Below are positions 35,858 to 43,506 of a stretch of 64,000 nt of DNA, piece after piece (position 1 is the stretch's first letter; each line of letters begins with the position of its first letter). The DNA comes from Methylobacterium sp. J-070 (GTDB lineage Bacteria > Pseudomonadota > Alphaproteobacteria > Rhizobiales > Beijerinckiaceae), in contig NZ_JAKSXX010000045.1 of NCBI RefSeq assembly GCF_022829385.1, forward strand, positions 1 through 64,000, read 5' to 3'. The translations under genes were made by a program, and so were the position numbers. The notes under the pieces were generated by a model, which was given only the letters and a program-made list of their open reading frames with translations, ran no database searches and was not told the origin of the DNA.

Positions 35858-36319
35858 ATGAGCCCGCAGCCGCAGCGAAAGCGCCATCACCTGTCGAGCA
35901 TCGAGCTCGATGAAATCAGCCTGGTCGACAGGCCGGCCAACAAGGGCGCGCGCGTCGCGCTGTTCAAGCGAGACGAGGCCCCGGACATGCAGAACGTCGA
36001 CGCGATCATCGCGAAGTTCACCGGCCAGAGCGTCGAGACGGTCTCGACCGTCGGCAGGATCCATGCGGCCGTCGAGGATGTGCGTGCCGCGCACCCCGGT
36101 ATGTCCTACGCGGCGGCCCTGACGAAGCACATCGAGGCGAACCCTGCCGACTTCGACGCGCTGGAGAAGGCGGAGGGCCGCTCCGTGCGGGCCCCGGAGG
36201 GCATCAGCAAGGCGCTGACCGATGCGGCGGCAGTGATGCGGCGGACTTATCCGCACCTCACGCGCGAGCAGGCGATGGCCAAGGCCATGGCCGAGGATCC
36301 CTCGCTGTACGAGGGCTGA
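35858..36319 (+). CDS. XkdF-like prohead-type protein, short
   Basis: 153 residues. The N-terminus IELDEISLVDRPANKGARVALFKRDE matches the start of phage prohead protease/XkdF domains (EISLVD-PAN...V.LFKR). The rest is short and helical and lacks a recognisable protease core, so it may be only the N-terminal tag or a core protein. It starts two bases after the coiled-coil gene. A head-assembly protein without a capsid gene next to it is unusual. Confidence 0.65.
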   Translation: MSPQPQRKRHHLSSIELDEISLVDRPANKGARVALFKRDEAPDMQNVDAIIAKFTGQSVETVSTVGRIHAAVEDVRAAHPGMSYAAALTKHIEANPADFDALEKAEGRSVRAPEGISKALTDAAAVMRRTYPHLTREQAMAKAMAEDPSLYEG

Positions 36320-36611
36320 AGTTTCCGAGTTCGCCGGCGGGTTTCGGATCCTTTCCTCGCCGGTGATCGGGCCCGCTCTCGTACTGGTCGAGGCGGGTCA
36401 TAGGGCCGGATGGGAGTGATGCCCCGGAGCGGTCCAGGTCTGTCGGAGCGTGGACGACACCGCTTCGGCAGACCGCCTTTCGAGTTCGTCAACGGCGTCG
36501 ACGCCCTTCGCCGAAGACGATCAACCCGGGCGCCACGCGGCATGGGGCGCCCGGAACAGGCCCGCCGGGGTGTTCCTCCGCCCCGGCGGACCACCCTCTC
36601 ACGGACGCGAC
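36320..36611. other. Intergenic region before terminase small subunit
   Basis: 292 bases, GC-rich, with no supported gene. In a normal phage the region between prohead and terminase genes would be crowded or in a different order, so this gap may mark a deletion or a promoter for the packaging genes. A packaging (cos or pac) site could be here, next to terS, but I see no clear motif. Confidence 0.35.
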
Positions 36612-37184
36612 ATGGGCAAGATTCGCAACACTTCGACGCTTGTCGACAAGCACCCCCAGCGGCCCGAGATCGAGGCTGCGTTGGCCGCCAACGTTTCGCT
36701 GCTGAAGCTTGAGAGGCGGTACGGAATCGACAGCGTGACGCTCTGCCGCCACCGGCAGCGCATGCGCCGCGATCAGCCTGAGCTTTTCCGGGCGCTCATC
36801 GCCGCCGACTGGAAAGTCTCACCCGAAGAGCTGAAGGCGCTCTATGCCGAGACGTCGGACGGCTGGCTGAAGAATCTCCGCGCGCACCATGCGAAGCTGA
36901 CCTTCATCTTTGACCGCAACCTGGAAGCCGGCAACGACGGCGTTGCCGCCCAGATCTCGGCGCAGCTGGCAAAGTACTCCGAGCAGATCGGCCGTGCCGT
37001 TCACCAACTCGGCGCTGACACCATCCGAATACAGCAAAACGTCATGGTCTTGCCTGAGGTGACGGCGCTGCGCATGATCCTCATGGAGGAATTGCGGGAG
37101 GCCCCTGAGCTCAAGGCCCGGGTTGTGGCGCGGCTCCAAGCAGTCGCCGACGGCGGGGCCGGCATCCTGGAGCACGCGGCATGA
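36612..37184 (+). CDS. terminase small subunit-like protein
   Basis: 190 residues from ATG at 36612. N-terminal helix-turn-helix (HPQRPEIEAALAANVSLLKLERRYGIDSVTLCRHRQRM, residues 13-50), then long helices suited to oligomer formation. It overlaps the large terminase start by four bases (ATGA). Small terminases recognise the packaging site and load the motor. Assigned by position and HTH; sequence match to a named family is weak. Confidence 0.72.
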   Translation: MGKIRNTSTLVDKHPQRPEIEAALAANVSLLKLERRYGIDSVTLCRHRQRMRRDQPELFRALIAADWKVSPEELKALYAETSDGWLKNLRAHHAKLTFIFDRNLEAGNDGVAAQISAQLAKYSEQIGRAVHQLGADTIRIQQNVMVLPEVTALRMILMEELREAPELKARVVARLQAVADGGAGILEHAA

Positions 37185-38557
37185 CCAGCCTCGCGGCCCT
37201 CGCCCTCGAACTTGCCGATGCGCTGGAGACCGACTGGCGGTCGAAAGCCCGACCGGAGCAGATCCATCCGCCGGGCGACTGGGCGACGTGGCTGGTCTTG
37301 GCGGGTCGCGGCTACGGAAAAACGAGAATGGGTGCCGAGTGGGTGCAGGAACGGGCGATGTCGGGGAGTGTCTCGCGCATCGGCCTTGTGGCCCCGACGG
37401 CGCCAGATGCGCGCGATGTCATGATCGAGGGCGCCAGCGGCATCATGGCGATCGCGCCGAAGCACGCGCGGCCAGACTATCAGCCGGCGCTGCGGCGCTT
37501 GACCTGGCCGAACGGCTGCGTCGCCACCGCATTCTCGGCGGAGGAGCCGGACCGCCTCCGCGGCCCACAGCACGGCGCGCTGTGGGCAGACGAGCTCGCC
37601 GCGTGGCCGGATGCGCACAAGGTCTGGGAGCAGTGCGAGATGGGCTTGCGCCTCGGCCGGCAGCCGCAGGCGCTCATCACCACGACGCCGCGCCCGATCC
37701 CGGTCATCCGCGACCTGCTGAGCCGGGAAGGTGTGGTGATCTACGATGAGGACACGAAGAGCCATTACGTCGACGTGATCGTGACGCGTGGGAAGACCGC
37801 GGACAACATCAAGAACCTCGCGCCCCGGCGCGTGCGGAAGCTCTATGACCAGTACGGCGGCACGCGCCTCGGCCGCCAGGAGCTTGAGGGCGAGGTCCTG
37901 ACCGACACGCCCGGCGCGCTGTGGCGCCTTGAGGATATCGACAGGACGCGGCTGCCGGTCGAGGCCGAGCCCGACATGAAGCGCGTCGTCGTGGCGGTCG
38001 ATCCGGCTGTCAGCTCCCGGGAGAAGTCGAACCTGACCGGCCTCGTGGTGGCGGGCGTGGACGCGGACGGGCATTTCTACGTCCTGGCCGACCGCTCCGA
38101 CGTGCTCACGCCCGACGCCTGGGGCCAGCGCGCCGTCGCGCTATACCGAGCCTTCAAGGCCGACCGCATCGTCTGCGAGGTCAACCAAGGCGGCGACATG
38201 GTGGAATCCACCATCCGCAACGTCGACCCGAACGCACCGGTCCGGAAGGTCCACGCCAGCCGCGGCAAGGCGGTCCGGGCCGAGCCGGTGGCAGCGCTCT
38301 ACGAACAAGGCCGCGTGCATCACGTCGGCGAGTTCCGGCAGCTCGAAGACCAGTGCTGCAGCTTCACGAGCGACTTCGACCGCCGCAGGGCCGGCTACAG
38401 CCCCGACCGCCTCGACGCCTTGGTCTGGGCGCTCACGGAGCTGTCCGGCCGAGGCCAGATCGAGCCCGACGTCATCATCGAACCGGTCGGCATCCGCAAC
38501 GAAGGCGGCACGCGCCTCGACCTGTCGTGGTCGCTTGGCTCCTACGAAATGGATTGA
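37181..38557 (+). CDS. terL: terminase large subunit
   Basis: 458 residues, the DNA packaging motor. ATPase: Walker A GRGYGKT (residues 42-48), Walker B LWADE (about 133-137), coupling TTTPRP. Nuclease domain: aspartates in VVAVDPAV (about 273) and DRLDAL, glutamate in VCEVNQGG. The pattern is of the Terminase_6/GTA-like family common in alphaproteobacterial phages and gene transfer agents. Complete length and intact motifs suggest that it still works. It is the strongest evidence of phage origin in the element. Confidence 0.93.
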   Translation: MTSLAALALELADALETDWRSKARPEQIHPPGDWATWLVLAGRGYGKTRMGAEWVQERAMSGSVSRIGLVAPTAPDARDVMIEGASGIMAIAPKHARPDYQPALRRLTWPNGCVATAFSAEEPDRLRGPQHGALWADELAAWPDAHKVWEQCEMGLRLGRQPQALITTTPRPIPVIRDLLSREGVVIYDEDTKSHYVDVIVTRGKTADNIKNLAPRRVRKLYDQYGGTRLGRQELEGEVLTDTPGALWRLEDIDRTRLPVEAEPDMKRVVVAVDPAVSSREKSNLTGLVVAGVDADGHFYVLADRSDVLTPDAWGQRAVALYRAFKADRIVCEVNQGGDMVESTIRNVDPNAPVRKVHASRGKAVRAEPVAALYEQGRVHHVGEFRQLEDQCCSFTSDFDRRRAGYSPDRLDALVWALTELSGRGQIEPDVIIEPVGIRNEGGTRLDLSWSLGSYEMD

Positions 38558-38566
38558 ACACACGCC

Positions 38567-38998
38567 ATGACTGCACAGCGCGAAATCGGCGGCATCCAGT
38601 TCATCTGCGAGATGATGAAGGGAGAAGACGCGCTTGGCCTCTTTCTCCGGTGCGCATCAACGCTGCGGCCTGCACAGAACCTCTTCATCGCCATCGCGAC
38701 CGGCGAAGATGAGGTCGCGCTGATCCATGCGTTTTTCGAATTCGCGCGGGAGATGGATCCCGCGAAAGTGCATCCGCTCACGATGGACCTGGCGCGCCTC
38801 GCTCGGCCGGCGGACGGAAGCCCCTTCCCCGAAGATCTGGACCTGATGTCCATCCTCGAATGCGCGTTCTTCGGCGCGGCGGTGAACTTCGGTGACACGA
38901 TGCCAGCCGGCATTGATCCGTTGATGCTTAGATCGCGCGCCTTACAGCAGCGAGCGCAGGCTGAGCCAGTTGTCGAGAACAATGGAGGCCAGTCGTGA
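38567..38998 (+). CDS. hypothetical protein before tape measure (possible tail-assembly chaperone)
   Basis: 143 residues, acidic, helical (FICEMMKGEDALGLFLRC, IHAFFEFAREMD). Its stop overlaps the next gene's GTG (GTGA). In siphophages the small gene just before the tape-measure gene is the tail-assembly chaperone, so this is the obvious guess, but no slippery site or second frame is seen and no family is recognised. Confidence 0.6.
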   Translation: MTAQREIGGIQFICEMMKGEDALGLFLRCASTLRPAQNLFIAIATGEDEVALIHAFFEFAREMDPAKVHPLTMDLARLARPADGSPFPEDLDLMSILECAFFGAAVNFGDTMPAGIDPLMLRSRALQQRAQAEPVVENNGGQS

Positions 38999-41238
38999 TT
39001 GTCGAAGAGCTCATTGGTAGAATTTCGCTACAAACAAAAGGCATCGACGACGCCAAAAAGGCAGTAAAGGTCTTGGCCGAATTCCGTAAGGCCTTGAAGG
39101 GCTTGGCGGATGGTGCACGCGGCCGCTTCGACGGGCCCGGCAGGCTGGCCCGCGGCCTCCGAGACGCCGTGCAGGCTCAGAAGAAACTCGCATCCGGCGG
39201 CGACATGGGCCGGGCCGACAAGGGCGTGAAGCAGCAGGTCTCGACGGTGAAGCGCTTGGCCGACGCCTATCGCGATGCCGCGAAGGCGCAGGCGGCGCTC
39301 AGCCACGGGCCGCGCACGTCCGGTCGCTCGTGGATCAGCGGCGAGCTGGAGGCTCTGCGCCGGTACAAGCGCGAGATGAAGGCGGTCGAGCGCGAGGCCG
39401 GCCGGCGCGGGGTGCCTCGGAACCGCGTCGGACAGATGTCGCGCGTCCCGTATGGCGAGCGTCATCCGATTGGCGAGGCCATCGGCGGCGGTGTGCTCGG
39501 CGCCGGTGCCGCCCGCGGCTCGCAGTACGCGGTCGCACAGGGTGCCAACGTCCTCCAGGAGAGCAACCGCGAACGTAACGCCGGCATGGAGGCGGCGCAG
39601 ATCGCGGCGCTCGACAAGCGGGCGATGGAGCTCAGCGCCGAGTTCCCCAGTGTCGACGCCACCACGATCCGCAGCATGGGCCGCGACGCCCGCAACATGT
39701 TCCCGAACTTCGACAAGGCCATGGAGGCGCTACCGGACTTGGTGAAGGCCCGCGTGATGCTCCAGGCCGCGAAGGGCAAGGAGGCGGCCGACAACGAGCT
39801 GCAGGACTTCCTCAAGGGCGAGGATATCCGCGGCGATACCGAGGACGTCGGCAAGTTCCGCACCAACCTCAACAATGCAATCAAGGCGGTTCAGGTCGAG
39901 GGCGGCCAGCTTCCACTTCGCGAATACAAGCAGTTCGCGAAGATGTCGAAAGCCGGCGGCGGCAACCTGTCCGACGAGTTCATGGCTGCGGTAGCTCCGA
40001 CCTTCATGCAGTCGGAAGGCGGCGCCCGGTTCGGCACACAGATCGCGGCTGGTATCGCGTCCCTCATCTCCGGCCGCCGAACCAAGAAATCGACTGCTGC
40101 CCTCGGTGAGCTTGGACTGCTCGACAAGAAAGGCAAGCTCAAGAACGCAGCAAAGTATCAGGAGAACCCGCACAAGTACGCGACTGAAGATATGATGCCC
40201 GCCCTGCAACGTAAGGGTGTCGATATCAACGACGACAAGGCGGTTCAAGCGTATATGGCCAGGATCTTCTCCTCGGCCATCACGGAAAACCTTTTCACGA
40301 AAATGATCACTCAGCGTGATCAGGTCGCCCGCAACATTAAGACCTATAAGGGTTCGACCGGGCTTGAAGGCGCCAAGGGGCAGACCCGCGGCGACCCCTA
40401 CATCGGCTTCGAGGGGCTGGTGGCGCAGATCAAGAACTTCCTCGGCGTGACGCAGAGCGAGAACGTAGCCAGCGCCACCAAGGGGCTTGCCTCGATCACC
40501 GAGGCGATCGGCGACTTCAACAAGAAGCTGTCGAATGATCCCGCGACCGCGCAGGCGGTTGGCGTGGGCGAGGCTGGAGCGGCCGCCGCAGTCGGCGGTT
40601 GGGGCATCTACAAGTTCATCAGCGGCGCGAGGAAGGTTCTCGGCCTCGGTGGCGAGGCGGCCAAGGCCGGCGGCGCGGAGGCGGCGGTCGAGGGCGCGAA
40701 GGTAGGACCGCAGGCGAGCGCGCTGGACACCGCTGGCCGGGCCATCACGCGCGGTGCGGCGGCCGCGGCCTTCCCGGTCACGGCCGGCCTCACCAAGGGC
40801 GATCAGAACAAGCTGATCGAGCGCGCCGTGCGCGTCATCCAGGACAAGCAGGAGGCCAGCGCCGAGGTGGAACGGGAGACGCGGCGCGGCCGAGCGATGT
40901 CCGCCGCTCCGAACATCCCGACGCTACCGGGCGGCCCGTCGAGCGGCCTGCCCCGGATGCTTCAGGATCCGAAGGCGCAGTTCGGCGCGGTCGAGCAGCG
41001 GCTGAAGGAGATGCAGACCAATTCGCAGAAGGTGATCGACACCCTCGACCAGAACGTGAAGCTGCAGCTCGACTACAGCGCGATCGACGCGGCTCAGGGC
41101 CGGGCCGAGAAGCTTATGGCGACGCTGAATGCAGCGAAGGGTGCGGCCGCCTCGATCGGAAGCGGAACGTCCGGTAATGGCGCCGTCAGCCTCTACAAGG
41201 GTAGCAACACGTTCAGCACGGGAGTGACCGCGCCGTGA
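38995..41238 (+). CDS. phage tail tape-measure-like protein
   Basis: 747 residues, start GTG. Alpha-helical, with Lys/Ala-rich coiled coil at the N-terminus (DDAKKAVKVLAEFRKALKGL), a glycine-rich hydrophobic patch near 165-185, a central segment on minor repeats and a hydrophobic stretch near 525-550 (GAAAAVGGWGIYKFI). These are marks of tape-measure proteins, which set tail length and help DNA entry. No tail tube, tail terminator or baseplate genes accompany it. Confidence 0.75.
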   Translation: MIVEELIGRISLQTKGIDDAKKAVKVLAEFRKALKGLADGARGRFDGPGRLARGLRDAVQAQKKLASGGDMGRADKGVKQQVSTVKRLADAYRDAAKAQAALSHGPRTSGRSWISGELEALRRYKREMKAVEREAGRRGVPRNRVGQMSRVPYGERHPIGEAIGGGVLGAGAARGSQYAVAQGANVLQESNRERNAGMEAAQIAALDKRAMELSAEFPSVDATTIRSMGRDARNMFPNFDKAMEALPDLVKARVMLQAAKGKEAADNELQDFLKGEDIRGDTEDVGKFRTNLNNAIKAVQVEGGQLPLREYKQFAKMSKAGGGNLSDEFMAAVAPTFMQSEGGARFGTQIAAGIASLISGRRTKKSTAALGELGLLDKKGKLKNAAKYQENPHKYATEDMMPALQRKGVDINDDKAVQAYMARIFSSAITENLFTKMITQRDQVARNIKTYKGSTGLEGAKGQTRGDPYIGFEGLVAQIKNFLGVTQSENVASATKGLASITEAIGDFNKKLSNDPATAQAVGVGEAGAAAAVGGWGIYKFISGARKVLGLGGEAAKAGGAEAAVEGAKVGPQASALDTAGRAITRGAAAAAFPVTAGLTKGDQNKLIERAVRVIQDKQEASAEVERETRRGRAMSAAPNIPTLPGGPSSGLPRMLQDPKAQFGAVEQRLKEMQTNSQKVIDTLDQNVKLQLDYSAIDAAQGRAEKLMATLNAAKGAAASIGSGTSGNGAVSLYKGSNTFSTGVTAP

Positions 41239-41510
41239 GGTGGCCCTGGTCCCGAAAGCCGGCGCCGTCAGTCCGATCCGAGGCGGAGTTGCGCGACATG
41301 GCGGAGGAAATCGCCGAGCGCTTCGTCGCGCTCTACGATCCCGCGCGGCCCCAGGCTGACATCCCGGTGATGCCGATCATCGAAGATATCTGCGTTCGTG
41401 AGGGCCTATCGGTGGACGAGCTCGACCGCCTGGTGACGCACTTTGGCGCTGTCGCGGACGAGTTCAGCGAGGCTCGGCTATTGGCGGCTGAGCCGGCTGG
41501 CCGGGCGTAG
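41235..41510 (+). CDS. hypothetical protein
   Basis: 91 residues, GTG start overlapping the tape-measure stop (GTGA). Basic N-terminus (MRWPWSRKPAPSVRSE) then acidic helices (AELRDMAEEIAERFVALYD, LSVDELDRLVTHF). Position after a tape measure could mean a distal-tail or assembly factor, but no family is recognised. Its last 47 bases overlap the end of the convergent small membrane gene. Confidence 0.62.
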   Translation: MRWPWSRKPAPSVRSEAELRDMAEEIAERFVALYDPARPQADIPVMPIIEDICVREGLSVDELDRLVTHFGAVADEFSEARLLAAEPAGRA

Positions 41511-41694
41511 CTGCTTTCAGCCGGTCGAGGATCCGTTGCTGCCGGTCCAGCACCGAGTGCAGACCGTACATCAGCACGCCGCCGATGAGGCACACAGCGG
41601 CGAACACGACGTCCATACTTGATGACGGGTTCCGTAGGGCCCACGCTCCGAAGCCGAAGCTGACGATGCCGGCGAGAGGTAGGACCAGGATCAT
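41464..41694 (-). CDS. small two-helix membrane protein (possible holin)
   Basis: 76 residues. Two hydrophobic spans (VLPLAGIVSFGFGAWAL and DVVFAAVCLIGGVLMYGLHSVL) followed by a basic, polar tail (DRQQRILDRLKAATPGQPAQP). Size and shape are those of holins, but no lysin gene is present. It is the last gene of the minus-strand operon and overlaps the end of the plus-strand gene before it by 47 bases. Confidence 0.65.
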   Translation of the reverse strand: MILVLPLAGIVSFGFGAWALRNPSSSMDVVFAAVCLIGGVLMYGLHSVLDRQQRILDRLKAATPGQPAQPPIAEPR

Positions 41695-41739
41695 CCCGGC
41701 AGGATAGCCGCCGGGATGGCGGTGTCGAGGGGGCCTGGA

Positions 41740-41892
41740 TCAGCCGCCGGTAGCGCGATGCTCCCGACCCGGCGCTGGACGCTTCGCTATCGGGTGCTTC
41801 TGATTGAACCGTCGCGTCAGCACGGCGAAAAAGCTTCCACCACCGACGATCGTGAATCCGAGGGCGCACCATAGGAGCATAGTGGGTGTCAT
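41740..41892 (-). CDS. 50-residue single-span membrane protein
   Basis: Too short for ordinary gene callers. From ATG at 41892: hydrophobic helix MLLWCALGFTIVGGGSFFAVL, then a basic tail (TRRFNQKHPIAKRP). A strong GGAGGAG ribosome binding site lies seven bases upstream, inside the end of the previous gene, whose stop is three bases before this start. So it is probably translated with that operon. Function unknown. Confidence 0.6.
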   Translation of the reverse strand: MTPTMLLWCALGFTIVGGGSFFAVLTRRFNQKHPIAKRPAPGREHRATGG

Positions 41893-41895
41893 GGC

Positions 41896-42264
41896 CTACT
41901 CCTCCGATTGCATGACAAGGAAATTTAAGACGTAGGGGAATATATGGAACCCCAGCGCGATGACACACCACTGGGCAGCGTTTGCGTCCAGATCCGCGTT
42001 GGCGTCTCTTATGAACGGCACGATTGCCGCTGCAGCTAGGATGCCCGCGGCTAAAGTATTACTGAAGGCGTTAAAGTGTTTAACGCACTCGTTGACGCGC
42101 TTTGCGTCGAGCTTGCGATCAATCGGGTCATCTGGCGGCGGCCGGGAGCTCCGATCAAAGCTCGCGGCATTTAGTTTGCGAACCACATCTTCTGCTTCGC
42201 CCTCGGAGAAGGAGTCGACGGAACGCAAGGGCGTTGATGTCTTTCTCGTCGAGCCTGCCATCAA
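41896..42264 (-). CDS. hypothetical membrane protein
   Basis: 122 residues with a charged N-terminal half (EGEAEDVVRKLNAASFDRSSRPPPDDPIDRK region) and two hydrophobic spans near 70-85 (TLAAGILAAAAIVPFI) and 97-118 (WCVIALGFHIFPYVLNFLV). Start overlaps the preceding gene by four bases (ATGA). GC content is lower than in the element's packaging genes. No family recognised. Confidence 0.7.
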   Translation of the reverse strand: MMAGSTRKTSTPLRSVDSFSEGEAEDVVRKLNAASFDRSSRPPPDDPIDRKLDAKRVNECVKHFNAFSNTLAAGILAAAAIVPFIRDANADLDANAAQWCVIALGFHIFPYVLNFLVMQSEE

Positions 42265-42632
42265 ACAGGCTCTCTGAGGATACTATAGTTGACCTGATAT
42301 AGCGTCCCTATAGATGATCTGCAGTATATAACCGAATATGTCAGATAATATCTGTAAGTAGAATCATACGCGAATGTTTCTTTGCGACGTGAGGCGGTTG
42401 CCAATACTAGTTTCTCGGGTCTGTAATGAACTATGTCCGCTATGTCGTCGGCGGCAGTTTCCACTACATTACGAACGCGATCATTGGGATCAATTCGCAC
42501 GGTAAATCTAAATTTGTACTCTTGATCGTCGTCAAACGGCATCACAACGACGGTTTCGTCTGCCGCGACTAAAAAGAAACTGTTATATATTAATTCTCTA
42601 TTTCTAATGATTGCCCTGGGCCGAATCATCAA
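42261..42632 (-). CDS. hypothetical protein, low GC
   Basis: 123 residues, beta-rich (LIYNSFFLVAADETVVVMPFDD, YKFRFTVRIDPNDRV) with many tyrosines near the C-terminus (YDSTYRYYLTYSVIYC). Overlaps both neighbours by four bases (ATGA). Codon use is AT-rich and unlike the host, a sign of recent arrival. No family recognised. Confidence 0.68.
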   Translation of the reverse strand: MMIRPRAIIRNRELIYNSFFLVAADETVVVMPFDDDQEYKFRFTVRIDPNDRVRNVVETAADDIADIVHYRPEKLVLATASRRKETFAYDSTYRYYLTYSVIYCRSSIGTLYQVNYSILREPV

Positions 42633-42823
42633 TAGCCCCTTCGCGCCAGAAACTTTGCGTCGATAGCCGACCGATTTGTAGCGTGGCGCTTCCTAAGAGG
42701 CAAACACGACAACTCCGCATTCTTGTCAAACCACGGCAAATTCGATGGCGTAACGTCGAATTCTAAATAATAGACGTGAGGCGTCGCAAGCCGCAACTCA
42801 GTAAAATGCTGAGACAAAATCAA
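42629..42823 (-). CDS. hypothetical small protein, low GC
   Basis: 64 residues (HFTELRLATPHVYYLEFDVTPSNLPW, then a basic end RHATNRSAIDAKFLARRGY). Coupled to the next gene by an ATGA overlap and ten bases after the preceding gene. Not recognised. Its tight coupling to genes on both sides argues that it is real. Confidence 0.6.
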   Translation of the reverse strand: MILSQHFTELRLATPHVYYLEFDVTPSNLPWFDKNAELSCLPLRKRHATNRSAIDAKFLARRGY

Positions 42824-42833
42824 TGCTACAATC

Positions 42834-43196
42834 CTAGTGCCAAGTTACGCTCTCCCGAGCGATACGATCTGGCTGGTCGATTAGATGCCCGATTAAAACA
42901 AAAACATGCGCAAGAGAAGATGGGCCAAAGGGAATTTTGGCTAATATAAAACCCGCGACAAGGCTAGTAGCTTCCTTGATCTCTACTGGAATTCCACGAA
43001 CGGGCAATCCATCTTTATCTACGATACCAATCCGAGGCCACGATAACGCTTGTGATTTGGAGGCTTTTAAGCCTTTGAACGGAAGCGTATCAAGGAATTG
43101 GGTCGCGTGTTTTAACGCTTCTTCCAACTCCTTCTGAGAAGCCCCGAGCGCGGCAGCCGAAGCGATGGATGGCAATGAAGCGTCCCACTTAGTCAT
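42834..43196 (-). CDS. DnaT-like / head-tail connector family protein
   Basis: 120 residues. The pattern ALKHATQFLDTLPFKGLKASKSQALSWPR...GIVDKDG.PV....IP.EIKEAT (residues 28-85) is that of the DnaT-like ssDNA-binding/neck protein family of siphophages, usually located between head and tail genes. Here it is on the minus strand in a separate operon after a ribbon-helix-helix gene. Start ATG at 43196 overlaps the preceding gene by eight bases. It could have been borrowed for another role. Confidence 0.75.
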   Translation of the reverse strand: MTKWDASLPSIASAAALGASQKELEEALKHATQFLDTLPFKGLKASKSQALSWPRIGIVDKDGLPVRGIPVEIKEATSLVAGFILAKIPFGPSSLAHVFVLIGHLIDQPDRIARESVTWH

Positions 43197-43419
43197 GACG
43201 TTGCTTTCCCTCCCTATGGAGCGGCTCATAGCCATTGCTGGAAAGCCAGTCCGCGAGGACGTAGCGGATCGCTTCCGGACGCGTCGGCTTAGGCTCAGGC
43301 TGCGCCTCAATCCAGGCGTCTAAGGGCTGCAGCTGGTCCGGCGGGATGCGAACGCCAACGTGCGTTGCGCCCACCTTGGGGCGCCCTCGCGATTTTCTGT
43401 CATTAGGTATTGACGCCAT
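43189..43419 (-). CDS. ribbon-helix-helix regulator
   Basis: 76 residues. Basic N-terminus (DRKSRGRPKVGATHVGVRIP) and a short RHH-type region (DQLQPLDAWIEAQ, TRPEAIRYVLADWL). Proteins like this repress their own operon and are often antitoxin-like. It is the first gene of the seven-gene minus-strand operon and is divergent from the gene starting near 43507. Confidence 0.72.
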   Translation of the reverse strand: MASIPNDRKSRGRPKVGATHVGVRIPPDQLQPLDAWIEAQPEPKPTRPEAIRYVLADWLSSNGYEPLHREGKQRHD

Positions 43420-43506
43420 GCTTTTCTAATGACAGAAAAGGCGGGCCGGAGCAAGGCTGGAACCCTCGCTCACGGCCCTGACCACCACGATCGAGCGAGG
43501 ATCGAA

